Assembly (NCBI GenBank): GCA_033002965.1
Contig: JAURVB010006392.1
Coordinates: 1 to 64,000 of the forward strand
Direction: 5' to 3'
From: Piper betle
Lineage: Eukaryota; Streptophyta; Magnoliopsida; Piperales; Piperaceae
DNA: 64,000 bases
In this document: positions 1-10,492 of the stretch, one piece after another
Layout of the letters: every line of letters starts with the position of its first letter
Position numbering within the stretch: position 1 is the stretch's first letter
Translations under genes and position numbers: made by a program
The notes under the pieces: model-generated
Database searches by the model: none
What the model saw: the letters and a program-made list of their open reading frames with translations, nothing else
Told to the model about the DNA's origin: nothing

Positions 1-989
1 GGATTAGTGCCAGCGGACTGTTCCATTCTCAAGGGATCCTGACAACTCCGTGTTTGAGTTCCTCACACCCGGAGAACGTGGAGGTTTACGGGTACTGTTT
101 AGTACAGCACATGTCCAGACTTGCGGTTCAAAAGGTACTAAAGGCGGCTGTCTGAGAGTACTCGGCTTACGTGCTAAAGGCCAGGAGAGATATGGAGGTT
201 AGGAGGGGGCTTAGGATAGAAGTTTTTTGTGAAGTACTGAAAAAGAAGTGTCATGAGCGGCACAGTACTAGAAAGATCAGGATGCTATTAAGTCAGCTGC
301 TCGACGGCTCCTCTGTAGTTGCCCTTATGAGAGTTCTTGAGGAAGATATATATGATGGTTTGCTTTCCATGAGAGTTTGCTCTCATGTTTCAGTCTGATA
401 TTAGTTATTTTCGGACCAATGACACCCAATGCTGACGTTTTTCTATATATATGTAGGTGAGAAATGTGAGGGATGAAAGCTGTCGGGACTGCGGAGGAGC
501 AGCACAGAACCGCACACACATGTAGCTACCGCGTGTAATGTATAATGATGGTGTGTTAATGCTGTGTGAATGATAATTAGGATGTTTTTGTCTTGATGAA
601 TTTCTTATTATGAAACGAACAGATAATTGGGAATGAGTAGGAAGCCTTGGAGTTCATACTCGGCTCATATGAAAACAAATGAGATAACGATGAATGCTAT
701 GGTATATTGTCATGTTTTATCGTATTTTGATAAAATATTTATATACCCTTGTTGTGGACAGGTTGGCTTGCTGTTGCATGGTTTTGTTTTGCTTGCACAT
801 CATAACATGCATGTAGGACTACGTTAGAACCTATGCATCTCATCCATGCATTTCATGTTTGCATCTCCATCTTGAGAGACCGAGGGCAGATCCGGGCCGG
901 TTTAACCGAACCCAGTAGATTAGCGAGCGGTTCGGTCGCCGGTGATATTTCCGGGTCGGTTCACGGGTGAGCCGAAATGGGGTGTTACA
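1..989 (+). repeat. 3' part of a large LTR, family L (cut by window edge)
   Basis: Ends in GGGGTGTTACA at 989. It aligns by eye with 23160-24189 and 49860-50975: the same blocks recur around GGATCCTGA-CAACTCC, the GAGTTCCTCA-CACCCGGAGAA stretch, the TATATATGTAGGTGAG block and the final GTTCGGTCGCCGGT. No initiator-Met PBS follows position 989, so this is a solo LTR or a 3' LTR rather than a 5' LTR. The left end lies outside the window, so the target duplication cannot be tested. Small open frames inside it are chance frames. Confidence 0.8.
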
Positions 990-2111
990 AGACCCCTTAA
1001 TGGTTTTCAAAAGATAAGATCCAGAAAGTAATTATTAAATCCCAAACCTATATGTATAATAAATATGAGGGTTTGTGGCTTTTGCAACTAAAAGTGTGTA
1101 CAGGATGTATGGACCGTACGAGTATTCATTCAAATACTGACATAGTGCAGAGTATGAGAGCACTGCATACTGTAACACATTTCCAAAATTTGTGACACTA
1201 ACTTAACCATTTCTTTTCCACTTAAGTACAATGGCGGGTGGCGGATGTAATATGGAGGATGTGAGATACTAAGTGTTGTATGTATAAATATGAATATTAG
1301 ACATGCATGCGCGACGACACTCATTTTAGTATGTTTGCTTACCACCCTATGTGAGGCAATTCTGAAGTTTTTTAATTTCTTGTGGGTGAAGGAATAGCCT
1401 TTTGCAAGCTTGAAATTTTACCAGTAGTTTTTTGGACAGGAAATTAATTTTTTTTTATTACCTATGTGGTTTTCTATTATATGTAGGTGAGGTTCCCTGG
1501 CATTGGTCCGCTTTAATGCCGGGATCAGGTCACTCAGTGACAATGGTGGTGGGGGCCCTGTGTTTTGTTGTCTTTTTGGACTATGTACTTTTTGTGGATG
1601 AGTATATGGTGGCATGTGCCCTAACTATGTGAACCTGGTAAGATTTGGATGTGTACCATAATGGTTGGCATAATCATGTTTTATGGTTATTTTTTTATTT
1701 CTGTGGAGCTGCAATTCTTTCGGGTAAGGTTAACCATTGTCTGTAGGGCATATAATCCCCAAAGTCCTGGAACACGATGAGGAGTTACGTTAGGTACACG
1801 AAACATATTTAGGTGCAGCTATTTGCGTAATAGAGTAACATGGGTAGAGGAACTTATAGTTTACACTAATTGAAGACTCACATGAAGTTCAGGTATTAGG
1901 GATTGATACCTTGATACTCGATGATTCTATGAAATTTCTCTGACACTTTAATTCTTGCTCACATAGGGTATGTGGAATAGGTAACCACGAACCTTATTTA
2001 CATACTCGCATCATCTTCATGTAACAATAAGAAGACCTAAGTCACTCAATTGAAGTAATAAGAATATGATGTACGTAACAACATGTAACCTCAAAACTTC
2101 TGTGGGGGTGT
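990..2111. other. No recognisable feature
   Basis: Intergenic sequence between the L LTR and the first TRIM element. The longest open frames are 65-71 codons and lack any family signature. I see no LTR ends, no PBS and no transposase motif. Confidence 0.5.
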
Positions 2112-2117
2112 GCTTCT

Positions 2118-2269
2118 TGTAACGACCCAGCCCAAAATGCAACGTAATGGGCTAAGTCATTTTTAAATTGGATACCTCGGAAGTTAAAGATCTATAGTCC
2201 ATTCCCACTTATAAACAGGATCTTCTCCCAGTAGGTATTAGATGTGGGACTAAGTTGAGGGATCTCACA
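2118..2269 (-). repeat. T1 copy A, 3' LTR
   Basis: 152-bp terminal repeat with TG..CA ends, preceded on the minus strand by the polypurine-like AAGGTGGGTGGA. It matches the LTR at 2499-2655 apart from scattered substitutions and small indels. Confidence 0.85.
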
Positions 2270-2498
2270 ATCCACCCACCTTAGGAAATTTCGTCCCCGA
2301 AATGCCTAATCTTGGCCCGTTGCTAGCCCCAACCCACGTCCTTTCTGGCCCGTGACCGGTAGCCTAGACAACGTTTCTAGTCTTGGCCCGTTGCTAACCC
2401 CAGCCCACGACCTTTTTTGGCCCGTGACCGGCAGCCCAGCCAACGTCCCTAGTCCATCCCACCATCTAACATGGAACCAGGTCAGCTCTGATACCATT

Positions 2499-2655
2499 TG
2501 TAACGCACCCAGCCCAAAGTGCAACGTAATGGGATAAGTCATCTCTTTAAACCATGGGTACACCGGAAGTTAAAGATCTCTAGTTCATTCCCACTTATAA
2601 ATAGGATCTTCTCCCAGTAGGTATTAGATGTGGGACTAAGTTGAGGGATCTCACA
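2499..2655 (-). repeat. T1 copy A, 5' LTR
   Basis: 157-bp terminal repeat. On the minus strand it is followed after two bases by the PBS TGGTATCAGAGC. Confidence 0.85.
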
Positions 2656-2661
2656 GCTTCT

Positions 2662-4213
2662 TCTACAAGCAAAAGTGATTATCACATTTTTAAAGTCACA
2701 GTTCTGTTCTTATTCGTAGGGTAGGTTCTGTCTCTATTGCTACTAGGGGTTTTCATATTGGATTCCTATAAGTCTAAAATCCACCTTTGTAGTATGAACT
2801 CTTCATGCATTTTATGAAAACGAAGCTTGGTGTCCTCAAGCCTCTACGGAGGGTTCAGATCTACTTCTATAAAGTCTATACTTAATAGCCCAACGAGTAG
2901 CTTAAAAATTATAATATCACAATTTGGTCTATCCTTTGGGCTGAATTGGAGTGTTATATGGAGAGACTCATAACAAGGAAGAGACAAAACAATGGGGAGA
3001 AAAGAAAACATTGCGGATGCCAAAGTGGCATCCCTTATTGGTTTGCCACTCTCAAATGGATATAATAATATAATTATAATTACTACTTGAAAATTTATAC
3101 CCTCCTGATTTCACCAACTAACATGTAACATCCAACTACCTTATTAATTATTAGTGTTTTTCACACAACTGGATAAATTTATTAGATGGTTGAATTGTGA
3201 AAAGATAACTAATTACAAAATACGAAAAAGATAGGTAACAAAAGGAGTTTGGAAATCAAATCTCAACTCCCAACCAAAGGCCAACATTTTCAATAAATAA
3301 AGCTTATAGGAAATGGTCAATAAATACTAACGGACCGATATGCCAAGAATGATAATTAATAATTTATCATATCATTCAAAAAAATTATTTTAATTCAATA
3401 ATATTTAAGATTTGTTCCAAGATTTACAAAACCCTCAATGAAATATGTAGTAATATTTAGGATTTTATATTCCTTCTCTAACATTGAGGGTTCTTGAACA
3501 TACAGTCACTCCCCCACTTCCATCCCATTGCCTCCTCGTATAGGTGCACAAAATTAAAGAGGATTCACGTCATACATTACAATCGTTGGTGAACGAGTGG
3601 GTGTAATTGTCATAGGATCCTGAGATGGTGGTAGTCGTTCCTAAATACTGGCGATCTGTTAGATAATGGGACCTTTTTGTGTCGGTGGTCATGGAGGTCA
3701 AAACGATGTCTCATTTTTTTCCCATCCTTAATAGGTCTCTTATGTGATCTCACAAACTCATCCCTCATTTCTCTCACCTATTGATGGGTGTTTGTTTGCA
3801 TTTCCTTCAATTATTACTATGCCTATAAATATATCTCCACCTCTTTCGTCATGAAATCATTTTTCACAGTCATCTTAATGCCTAATCTCACTAATCGAGA
3901 AGCTCTACTTCTCCCTAAGGTAGCATGAGTCTATTCTTGAGTTCTATCAACATGAGGTGGAATTGGTGCCTCGAGAATTGGAACATCAGACATTTTGACA
4001 TTTTCTACGAGAACCTCTTCTTCATCAACAGCCTGATCATGAGGTCGGCTAGACCCTCCTGCTAAGACCATCCCAAACTAAAGATAATCCCACAACCGCA
4101 AACAATACAAACAAGAACTTACCTGCCAGCAGAATCTTGGGATCACTTCACATACCCACATAATCAAAGAAATCTTCCATTCCACTCAATGAAGACATAA
4201 CTCTAATATCATC
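2662..4213. other. Unassigned AT-rich sequence
   Basis: No intact frame and no repeat family seen elsewhere in the window. On the minus strand about 3700-4070 reads as a broken, charged, coding-like stretch (Arg/Ser-rich, several stops) that might be a gag remnant, but I cannot assign a family. Confidence 0.35.
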
Positions 4214-5900
4214 TGTAACATCCCATGTCTGGTTCATTAACTTAATTACATGAAAGATCACCCTTTAAGATCTAAACCTACTTGTTGTCTTGGATGGAAG
4301 ACAACCACTACCCATAACTGCAACATGCATAAAAAGAAAAACAAAGAAAATATGAACAATATTCAAAATATTATAAATTATTAGAAATATAATTTCCCAA
4401 AACATGGGATTATTACTCTCAATTTACTTGATCTCGACTTAACTCTCTGAGTGCCGAGTTTAACCGCATTTTAGATGTAGGACGACATTGGCAGTGTTTT
4501 TCGAATCCCTCCGATGTCGGGCCATTTAGCCATATTTTCTACACATGGTTAATAAAACATCAAGGTTGCATAATGGTTTTCAAAATGTCACACTACAAGA
4601 AGAATCATACACCACCTAAAAGAAACTACACCAGCATGCCACCTGCAGCTAACTGAGCAACATCCTTCTCCTATCCTCTCCAATTCCACTATGTATCTCT
4701 CCCCTGAGCTCTGAATCAAAGCCAAGTACACCCAAGTCTTGACATACACCACAAAATATGGTACCCATAACCCTACTCTTGTCTGGGTGTGATAAGGTCA
4801 TAGATGTAAGTCTGAAAATGATGCAACAAGATGAGAAAGTATGTGTTGTGTTGATCCCATTGACAATGAAAGAACTGGACTCTTCAACACGTCACGCCCT
4901 GAGACTTACTCGAAACAATCTCCAATAATCTGCCCACTCTTAAAATCGTGAAAACATAATATAATAATATTAAGCCTAGGTAAGGAATAGTAATAATAAC
5001 ATGCCTCCAGGGAAGAAGGCAACCTGTGATGGATCTTTTGGTTTTTGAAAATAGCTCAAGTAAACACATATTTGATGATTATTTAACATGGCGTCTAAAT
5101 GACCCAAATTAAGTGGATTGTTATAAAACCATCACTTAACGCATTCTACAAGATAAAAGAAGCCACTCATAAGACAAGCGCAAAATAAGAAAGGAGTCCT
5201 AAATGGACCTAGAGTCCAAGCTCTAAACAATCTTCCGGCGAGCTCAAACCATGCGGCTTATAAACGAACCCAACTTAGTAACTAACACAATCTATATGAT
5301 ACATGCATGAGAATGTGTGATCAAATGAAATATGATTAATTTAAATAATTGTTCAATATATTTTTAGATTACATTACATGAATAAAAATATAACATGAAT
5401 GAATAAAAAATAACAATAACAAAACAATAGTGAAATAGTTACCAAAACAGAAGATTTAATCAAACTGTAGTTATCGAACATCTTGGTTCCTAATTTGGTC
5501 AAAAGTTATACACTTTTATTAAATGTCAGAAAAAGAGGATTAAATAACAAGATACTCAAAAGAAGAATAATAGCTTACCACAGATTTGACGATGGAAATA
5601 TTTACTTCAATGTATAGCAAACGTACAAGTACCTCAACTTGGAACCAATTTTGATGGAAAATTCCGACAAACTCCAGTGGACTACAATGTTGGAAAAACT
5701 CAACAAAAGGTGGAAGGGTAACAATAATGCAATTTGGAATAAAGGGTAGAAATATGTGTTTATAAAGACAAGAAAAATGATAAGAAAATAAATTTTAGTA
5801 TTGGGAATTGAAGAGGTGTAACTGAATACTTGTACAACTAATGACAGTACCCACCGTGTGGTATGGTCTATTAATATTATATAACTCATGACATCTTTAT
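4214..5900 (-). repeat. Decayed large LTR related to family L (inverted)
   Basis: Starts TGTAACATCCCATGTCTGG at 4214, as expected for the reverse complement of an L LTR end. It shares the order of blocks with the inverted copies at 40676-43443 and 24397-28035: GCCTAGGTAAGG, a GGCAACCTGTGATGGATCTT block near 5020, GAGTCCTAAATGGACCTAG near 5195, CGGCGAGCTC near 5236 and a CCGACAAACTCCAGTGG block near 5665. Divergence is high. The right boundary is uncertain and no target duplication was found. Confidence 0.45.
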
Positions 5901-7109
5901 GGCTTTAATCAAATTATACTTACAAATTTCATGACTTTTGTAACAGTAGAACACTAAAAAAATCTTTAAATGAGTATGAAGTCAAACTTGTCAGATACAT
6001 AAAGTAGAAGACTATAAAGAAGTGTTGTGACAACAAACCAAATGTCAAATCAACTTAGGTATTTGATAACATCTTGACACTAAATGCATAACTAAAACAC
6101 CCCCCAAAACCCTCTAACTTGTAAATGGCCCAGCCTAATTAACTACTTTTAAAATAGAATGCATGCCAAACAAAACTACACTAACGACACCCACATGAGC
6201 CAAAGCATTCCAAATCTAGCCATGAGCAACACCAACTCTCATTAGAACTAAAAAGGAAAAGCCAGGGGAAAGAAAATTGATCCAAAAGGCAAATTGTTTC
6301 AAACTAAAGGCCAAACCAAACTGAACAATAAATAAAATCTTAAACCAGAGGGCATGAATTTTACACTTATTGAGCATTGCTTCGATGAGACAACACTTCA
6401 AACTCTTTAAGTCAAATCATAGGAGTTTATGTACCATTAAAGGAATGAAGATCATAAAGAATCATAGTGTATAAAGAAGTTTCAAGAAGATAGGCAATAC
6501 CTTCGTCAACTGGAACATGGAGGGTACGACGTAAGGAGTGCAAAGGCAAACTTTAGTAGACACTTTGGCAGAGTGTTTGGCAAACAAAAGTCAGAGGGAA
6601 GAACCTTAGGGCTAACGTAGAGAACTTTGGCTGAACTTCCCCAAGTGAACTTCCTGGGGAAATGTTGAGACTAAAGGTTATAGAGACTTTGGCAAAGTCT
6701 TCAGCAATCTAATAACTGATTTATAGAGTTATTATTTGGAATTAGTTTGGATATGTATTAAGGCCCTAGCCCCGTTTTTATGCTTGGTTTGGTTGAAACA
6801 TAAGATTTCCTAAGGATATGAATAAAATGCAACTTATTAGCATTTCCCGATTTGATTTTGATTAATTAAAGATTATTCCAAGGAAAAGCTTATCATATGC
6901 ATGTATGAGTTGGTGGTAGTGTTGTTTACTCTTTAGTCATGTGATGGTCCCTACTTGGAAGCTGCTTAGAAAGTGCCCAAAGCATATTCTATCTATACAC
7001 TCTATCGATGGAGAGATGTCACACAGAGGAAATTAGTATGGAACACAAAGACCTCAAGCTATAATTCCATCACCACCTAAAATTTTAGGCTAATGGTCAA
7101 AATAGAATA
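5901..7109. other. Unassigned AT-rich sequence
   Basis: Only short frames without recognisable motifs. The right part (about 6450-7100) may be non-coding or upstream gag sequence of the Athila-type remnant that follows, but I see no readable protein in it. Confidence 0.35.
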
Positions 7110-8538
7110 CAATAGCCTGTTGAAAAGAAATTATCAATGGAGGAGATGTTTATGCAATTCATGCAAACTCAAAAGCAACAAAAGCAAAGTTAACAAGCAT
7201 CTATAAACAATTTGGAAAATTAGATTGGACAATTGGCTAGTGCATTGAAAAATAAACCACTTGAAAAACTTCATAGTGGAACTCAAGTACCTAGAATGGA
7301 AGATAGAAAGGAGTGTAAGGCAGTAGAGTTGAGAAGTGAAAAAGAGTTACCTAACCTCTACAAGGTACCCGAACTAGAAAGTAAGGAAGATGATGGAAGC
7401 CAAGCCATGGAAGGGGAGAATAAAGATGGATGGGTAGAGATACAAAAACCAACTCCTCAGCTTTCTTGAGTAACGTATGTTTCGAAAATCCCTTACCCTA
7501 AGAGGCAACAAAAGAGCAAACAAGATAATAATTTTCAAGAATTTTTGAATATTTTTAGGAAGCTTCCTGTTATTATCCCATTTGCCAAGGTATTGGAACA
7601 AATGTCCAGTTACAAAGAATTCATGAAGTAGATCATGCCAAAGAAAAATAAGCTGAAAGAGTTTGAAACAATAGTGTTAAAAAACGTGTAATGGTGTGTT
7701 AGAGAGGAAACTTCCCTTATGTTGAAGGTTCGAGGGCAATTTATTTTTCATTGTTTAATAAGATCCAGTTTTCCAAGCAAGACACTTTGTGATGCAATTA
7801 TCTGGCAAACACTTTGTGATGCAATTATCCATTCACAAGAGGCTAGGCCTGGAAGAAGTGAAATCAACTACTCTGAAGTTGCAATTATCTAACAGGTCAT
7901 ATTTTTTCCCAAGGGAGAGATTTCAAACATCGGTGAAGGTGGATAAGTCCATATTTCCAGCAGATTTTAGTGTGTTACACATGGAGGAAGATAAAGATAG
8001 AACACTTATCATGGGTCATCCTTTCCTTGCAGTCAAACGAACCTTGATAGATGTGGTAGCTTGAGAACCAATTATGAAAATCAATGATGAGTAAGTGGTA
8101 TTTAAGATTTTTCAGGCAATGAAGTACCTAGAATGAATAGACAATTATTTTGCTCTTAATGTCATCCAAGGGGCTGTTGCTATAGTACAGGAGAACCATC
8201 AATCATCAGACATTCTAGATCAAGCTTTAGTTTCAGATGATTGAAGATAAGGTAGCTTTATTAGATGCACAACCACGCATAGCTAAAGACTGTAATCTAG
8301 GACCCCTTGCCTGCTAAAAATATATATGTAATAGTAAACATACCATCACTAGCGCAACCTCCATTAGTGGAACTGAAGCCTTTGCCTAGGTATTTCTTTG
8401 AAACTCTATTACTCTCCCTATTATCATTTTTGCTTTATTAACACCTTTACAAGAAGCAACAACGCTAATAATTCTGAGGAAACACAAGTTGTCTATGGGA
8501 TGGACCAGTGCAATATTCAAGCTACCAAATATCTATAT
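7110..8538 (+). pseudogene. Degenerate Athila-type Ty3/gypsy gag-protease-pol start
   Basis: Three-frame reading gives the Athila order. The gag C-terminus is at about 7130-7470 (IGQLASALKNKP-like, then CKAVELRSEKE). The protease region is at about 7480-8070 (the IPFAKVLEQMSSYKEFMK block, then VDKSIFPADFSVLHMEED and IMGHPFLAVKRTLIDV). The first pol residues are at about 8350-8538 (VELKPLPRYF). Stops and frameshifts are frequent, so no protein is made. The protease active-site segment, normally LCDLGASINLMP-like, is lost: a 21-bp stretch is repeated at 7783-7803 and 7809-7829 and reads LCDAII twice. The remnant is interrupted at 8538 by the Tekay element and resumes at 16717. Confidence 0.8.
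8534..8538. repeat. Target site duplication TATAT (left)
   Basis: TATAT directly before the 5' LTR, identical to 16712-16716 directly after the 3' LTR. Five bases is the usual length for Ty3/gypsy integrase. Confidence 0.92.
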
Positions 8539-8801
8539 TGTAAAGACCCGGAAAAAAAAATTTCATTAGCTGGTTAAGTATGAATTACCCGGTTAAATTG
8601 AAAAGTAATTTCTAATCGGACGATTCTAGTTGAATCAGTCGAGTCGAACACATTAATTATCCATTTAACCATTTAAGTGAACCATACCATTTAAGAGGTT
8701 GAGTGAAAAGGTTAAGTGAACCGTGTTAATTACCCAATTACCCGGTTAAAGGAATTATGGTGAAAGGGTGCTTCCACAAACCCTAGCCGTCATTTATTCT
8801 T

Positions 8802-8808
8802 TATAAAA
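8802..8808 (+). promoter_or_regulatory. Putative TATA box in 5' LTR (U3)
   Basis: TATAAAA in the context TTCTTTATAAAAGGAGAAGG; the same at 15336-15342 in the 3' LTR. It is the best TATA match in the LTR and would put the RNA start about 25-35 bases downstream, leaving the hairpin array and the rest of the LTR as transcribed R/U5 leader. The assignment is inferred from the motif only. Confidence 0.55.
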
Positions 8809-9269
8809 GGAGAAGGGGTCGTTGAACCTAGGAAATACCAATGGATGATGGGGTGTGAGAATTTAATGAAGGGGTCGTTGAACCTAGGAAATACCAATGG
8901 ATGATGGGGTATGAGAATTTAATGGAGGGAATGGTTGAAGTGTATATATATGCAGGAGGAGGGAGTATTTCATCCCTCATCTCCGTCCCAGGCGACCTCC
9001 CCATTACTGTGTGAGTATTTCATCCCTCATCTCCGTCCCAGGCGACCTCCCCATTACTGTATTAGGGTTCACGGGTCACAGTCAGACGTAATCACAAATC
9101 AGGTACGTATAATAGGTAGAACATCGTATTTTCCTTGTTGGTAGCCTAGGTCGGCCTGAGCCCAGATTCGACTACCATGCACCGAGTGCAACCGGGGTCA
9201 ATGAATTGACTCAGTCCGACACTGGGTCGTGTTATGTGCGTGAATTTTGTAATGCATCGACATTGTTTT

Positions 9270-9800
9270 GGAGTAGTGATAGCCACCCCATAAAAAGGCT
9301 ACGGCCGGGGTGAGTGAGGCACAACGATTCCTCCATCGCACTGGAGTGCAGTGATAGCCGCCCCATAAAAAGGCTACGGCCGGGGTGTGTGAGGCACTGG
9401 CACTGGAGTGCAGTGATAGCCGCCCCATAAAAAGGCTACGGCCGGGGTGTGTGAGGCACTGGCACTAGAATTGGTAGTGAGAGCTTCCCCACAAACGGGG
9501 CATAGCAATCACCTGAGTGCAGTGATAGCCGCCCCACAAAAAGGCTACGGCCGGGGTGTGCAAGGCATTGGCACTGGAGTGCAGTGATAGCCTCCCCATA
9601 AAAAGGCTACGGCCGGGGTGTGCGAGGCACTGGCACTAGAATTGGTAGTGAGAGCTTCCCCACAAACGGGGCATAGCAATCACCCGAGTGCAGTGATAGC
9701 TACCCCACAAAAAGGCTACGGCCGGGGTGTGCGAGGCACTGGCACTGGAGACGGTAGTGGTAGCCTCCCCACAAAAAAGGCTACGGCCGGGGTGTGCGGA
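9270..9800 (+). repeat. Array of about 62-bp hairpin units inside the 5' LTR
   Basis: Seven units carry CCCC-A(T/C)AAAAA-GGCTACGGCC-GGGG, starting near 9287, 9361, 9423, 9533, 9594, 9703 and 9767. Two shorter units carry CCCCACAAACGGGG near 9487 and 9658. Units are joined by GTGTGNGAGGCACTGGCACT and GGAGTGCAGTGATAGC. Each long unit can fold into an inner GGC-TACG-GCC stem-loop inside an outer CCCC/GGGG pair. A damaged copy of the array is at about 15815-16320 in the 3' LTR. Confidence 0.85.
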
Positions 9801-10192
9801 TCACAGCGGATACCTCCTCCGCATTGTTTTGGAGTATAGCGGAATCGCTCCACCGCATATTAAAATAAACATAAGGAAATAGTGGAATGTACTTGTTTTG
9901 TTTTATCTATTATACTACTTAGTGTTGTAATCACTAACGCGGAATTGCCTCCGCAGGTGTGCAGATACGAGATTAGGTGATTGACATCCAGAGTATGGAG
10001 CAAAATAAATATGAGGACTCCTTTTTTTATTTAATTGAGAAATAAGTGTGGCTGCTGGGAAACGGTCCAAGACTGTGGGATCTTTATATATGTTATTATT
10101 TATAAAAAATGTTTGACATAATTACTTTACTTTTGAGTAACACCTAGCCAGTTAGGCCCACAATATCGTGAAAAATGGCGGGTCGTTACAGG

Positions 10193-10204
10193 TGGTATCA
10201 GAGC
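10193..10204 (+). other. Primer-binding site, initiator-Met tRNA
   Basis: TGGTATCAGAGC two bases after the 5' LTR end. It is complementary to the 3' end of plant initiator-Met tRNA, the standard primer of plant Ty3/gypsy and many copia elements. Confidence 0.93.
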
Positions 10205-10369
10205 ACGGTTTCCCAAAAGCTCACATCTTATGACTCAAGTACCTTGTTGAAGAGTCTAATATTTTATTTTTCTCCAATAGGGTATGTCATTAGGGAATTA
10301 GTGGACCTCCCTAATAAACCTAAGTAATCATTGAAAAAAATTAATGAACCATAACGGAATAAATTTTAG

Positions 10370-10492
10370 ATGGCAGGCACCCGAAGGAAGTCGAGCCAAG
10401 CTGCGCAGTCGGACACAAACCTTGAGAGTGTGTTAGGCCAAATTTTGACGGCCATACAGGGACTAGCGTAGGCTTCAGAAAATACCAGTTCT
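10370..10492 (+). pseudogene. Original gag start with in-frame TAG
   Basis: ATG at 10370 opens a frame that is in phase with the long polyprotein and reads MAGTRRKSSQAAQSD..., a plausible basic gag N-terminus. It is stopped after 33 codons by TAG at 10469-10471, followed in frame by 7 codons and the ATG at 10493. A single C-to-T change from CAG would explain the stop. A product could arise only by read-through or by starting at 10493, which would remove 41 residues. Confidence 0.75.

Larger units (their letters stand above)
2118..2655 (-). mobile_element. TRIM-like element, family T1, copy A
   Basis: Two direct repeats of about 155 bp (2118-2269 and 2499-2655) flank about 230 bp. Read on the minus strand, each repeat starts TGTGAGATCCC and ends GTTACA. 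The internal part begins with TGGTATCAGAGC at 2496-2485, the initiator-Met PBS, and ends with ATTTCGGGGACGAAAT plus a purine-rich AAGGTGGGTGGA directly before the next LTR. This is the layout of a tiny non-autonomous LTR retrotransposon with no coding capacity. The internal region contains a duplicated block of about 80 bp (CTTGGCCCGTTGCTA... twice). GCTTCT abuts both outer ends (2112-2117 and 2656-2661), compatible with a target duplication. Confidence 0.85.
8539..10190 (+). repeat. 5' LTR of the Tekay element
   Basis: 1652 bp, TG..CA ends. It contains a TATA box (8802-8808), a 56-bp duplication (8812-8867 and 8868-8923), a 50-bp duplication (8963-9012 and 9013-9060) and an array of hairpin-forming units (about 9270-9800). 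Differences from the 3' LTR seen by eye outside the array damage: a poly-A/T change near 8555, CACAACG versus CACAGCG near 9322, and GGCCGGGG versus GGCCAGGG near 9552. Confidence 0.95.

Noticed and set aside
8935..9144. Frame of 69 codons, present twice (also 15469-15678)
   Set aside because: Runs over the 50-bp duplication in the LTR leader; no protein signature.
9270..9800. Regular repeats and spacers suggesting a CRISPR array
   Set aside because: Units are similar along their whole length, spacers are not unique, and the context is a plant LTR.
9618..9839. Frame of 73 codons, present twice (also 16139-16360)
   Set aside because: Translation of the LTR hairpin array; duplicated only because LTRs are duplicated.
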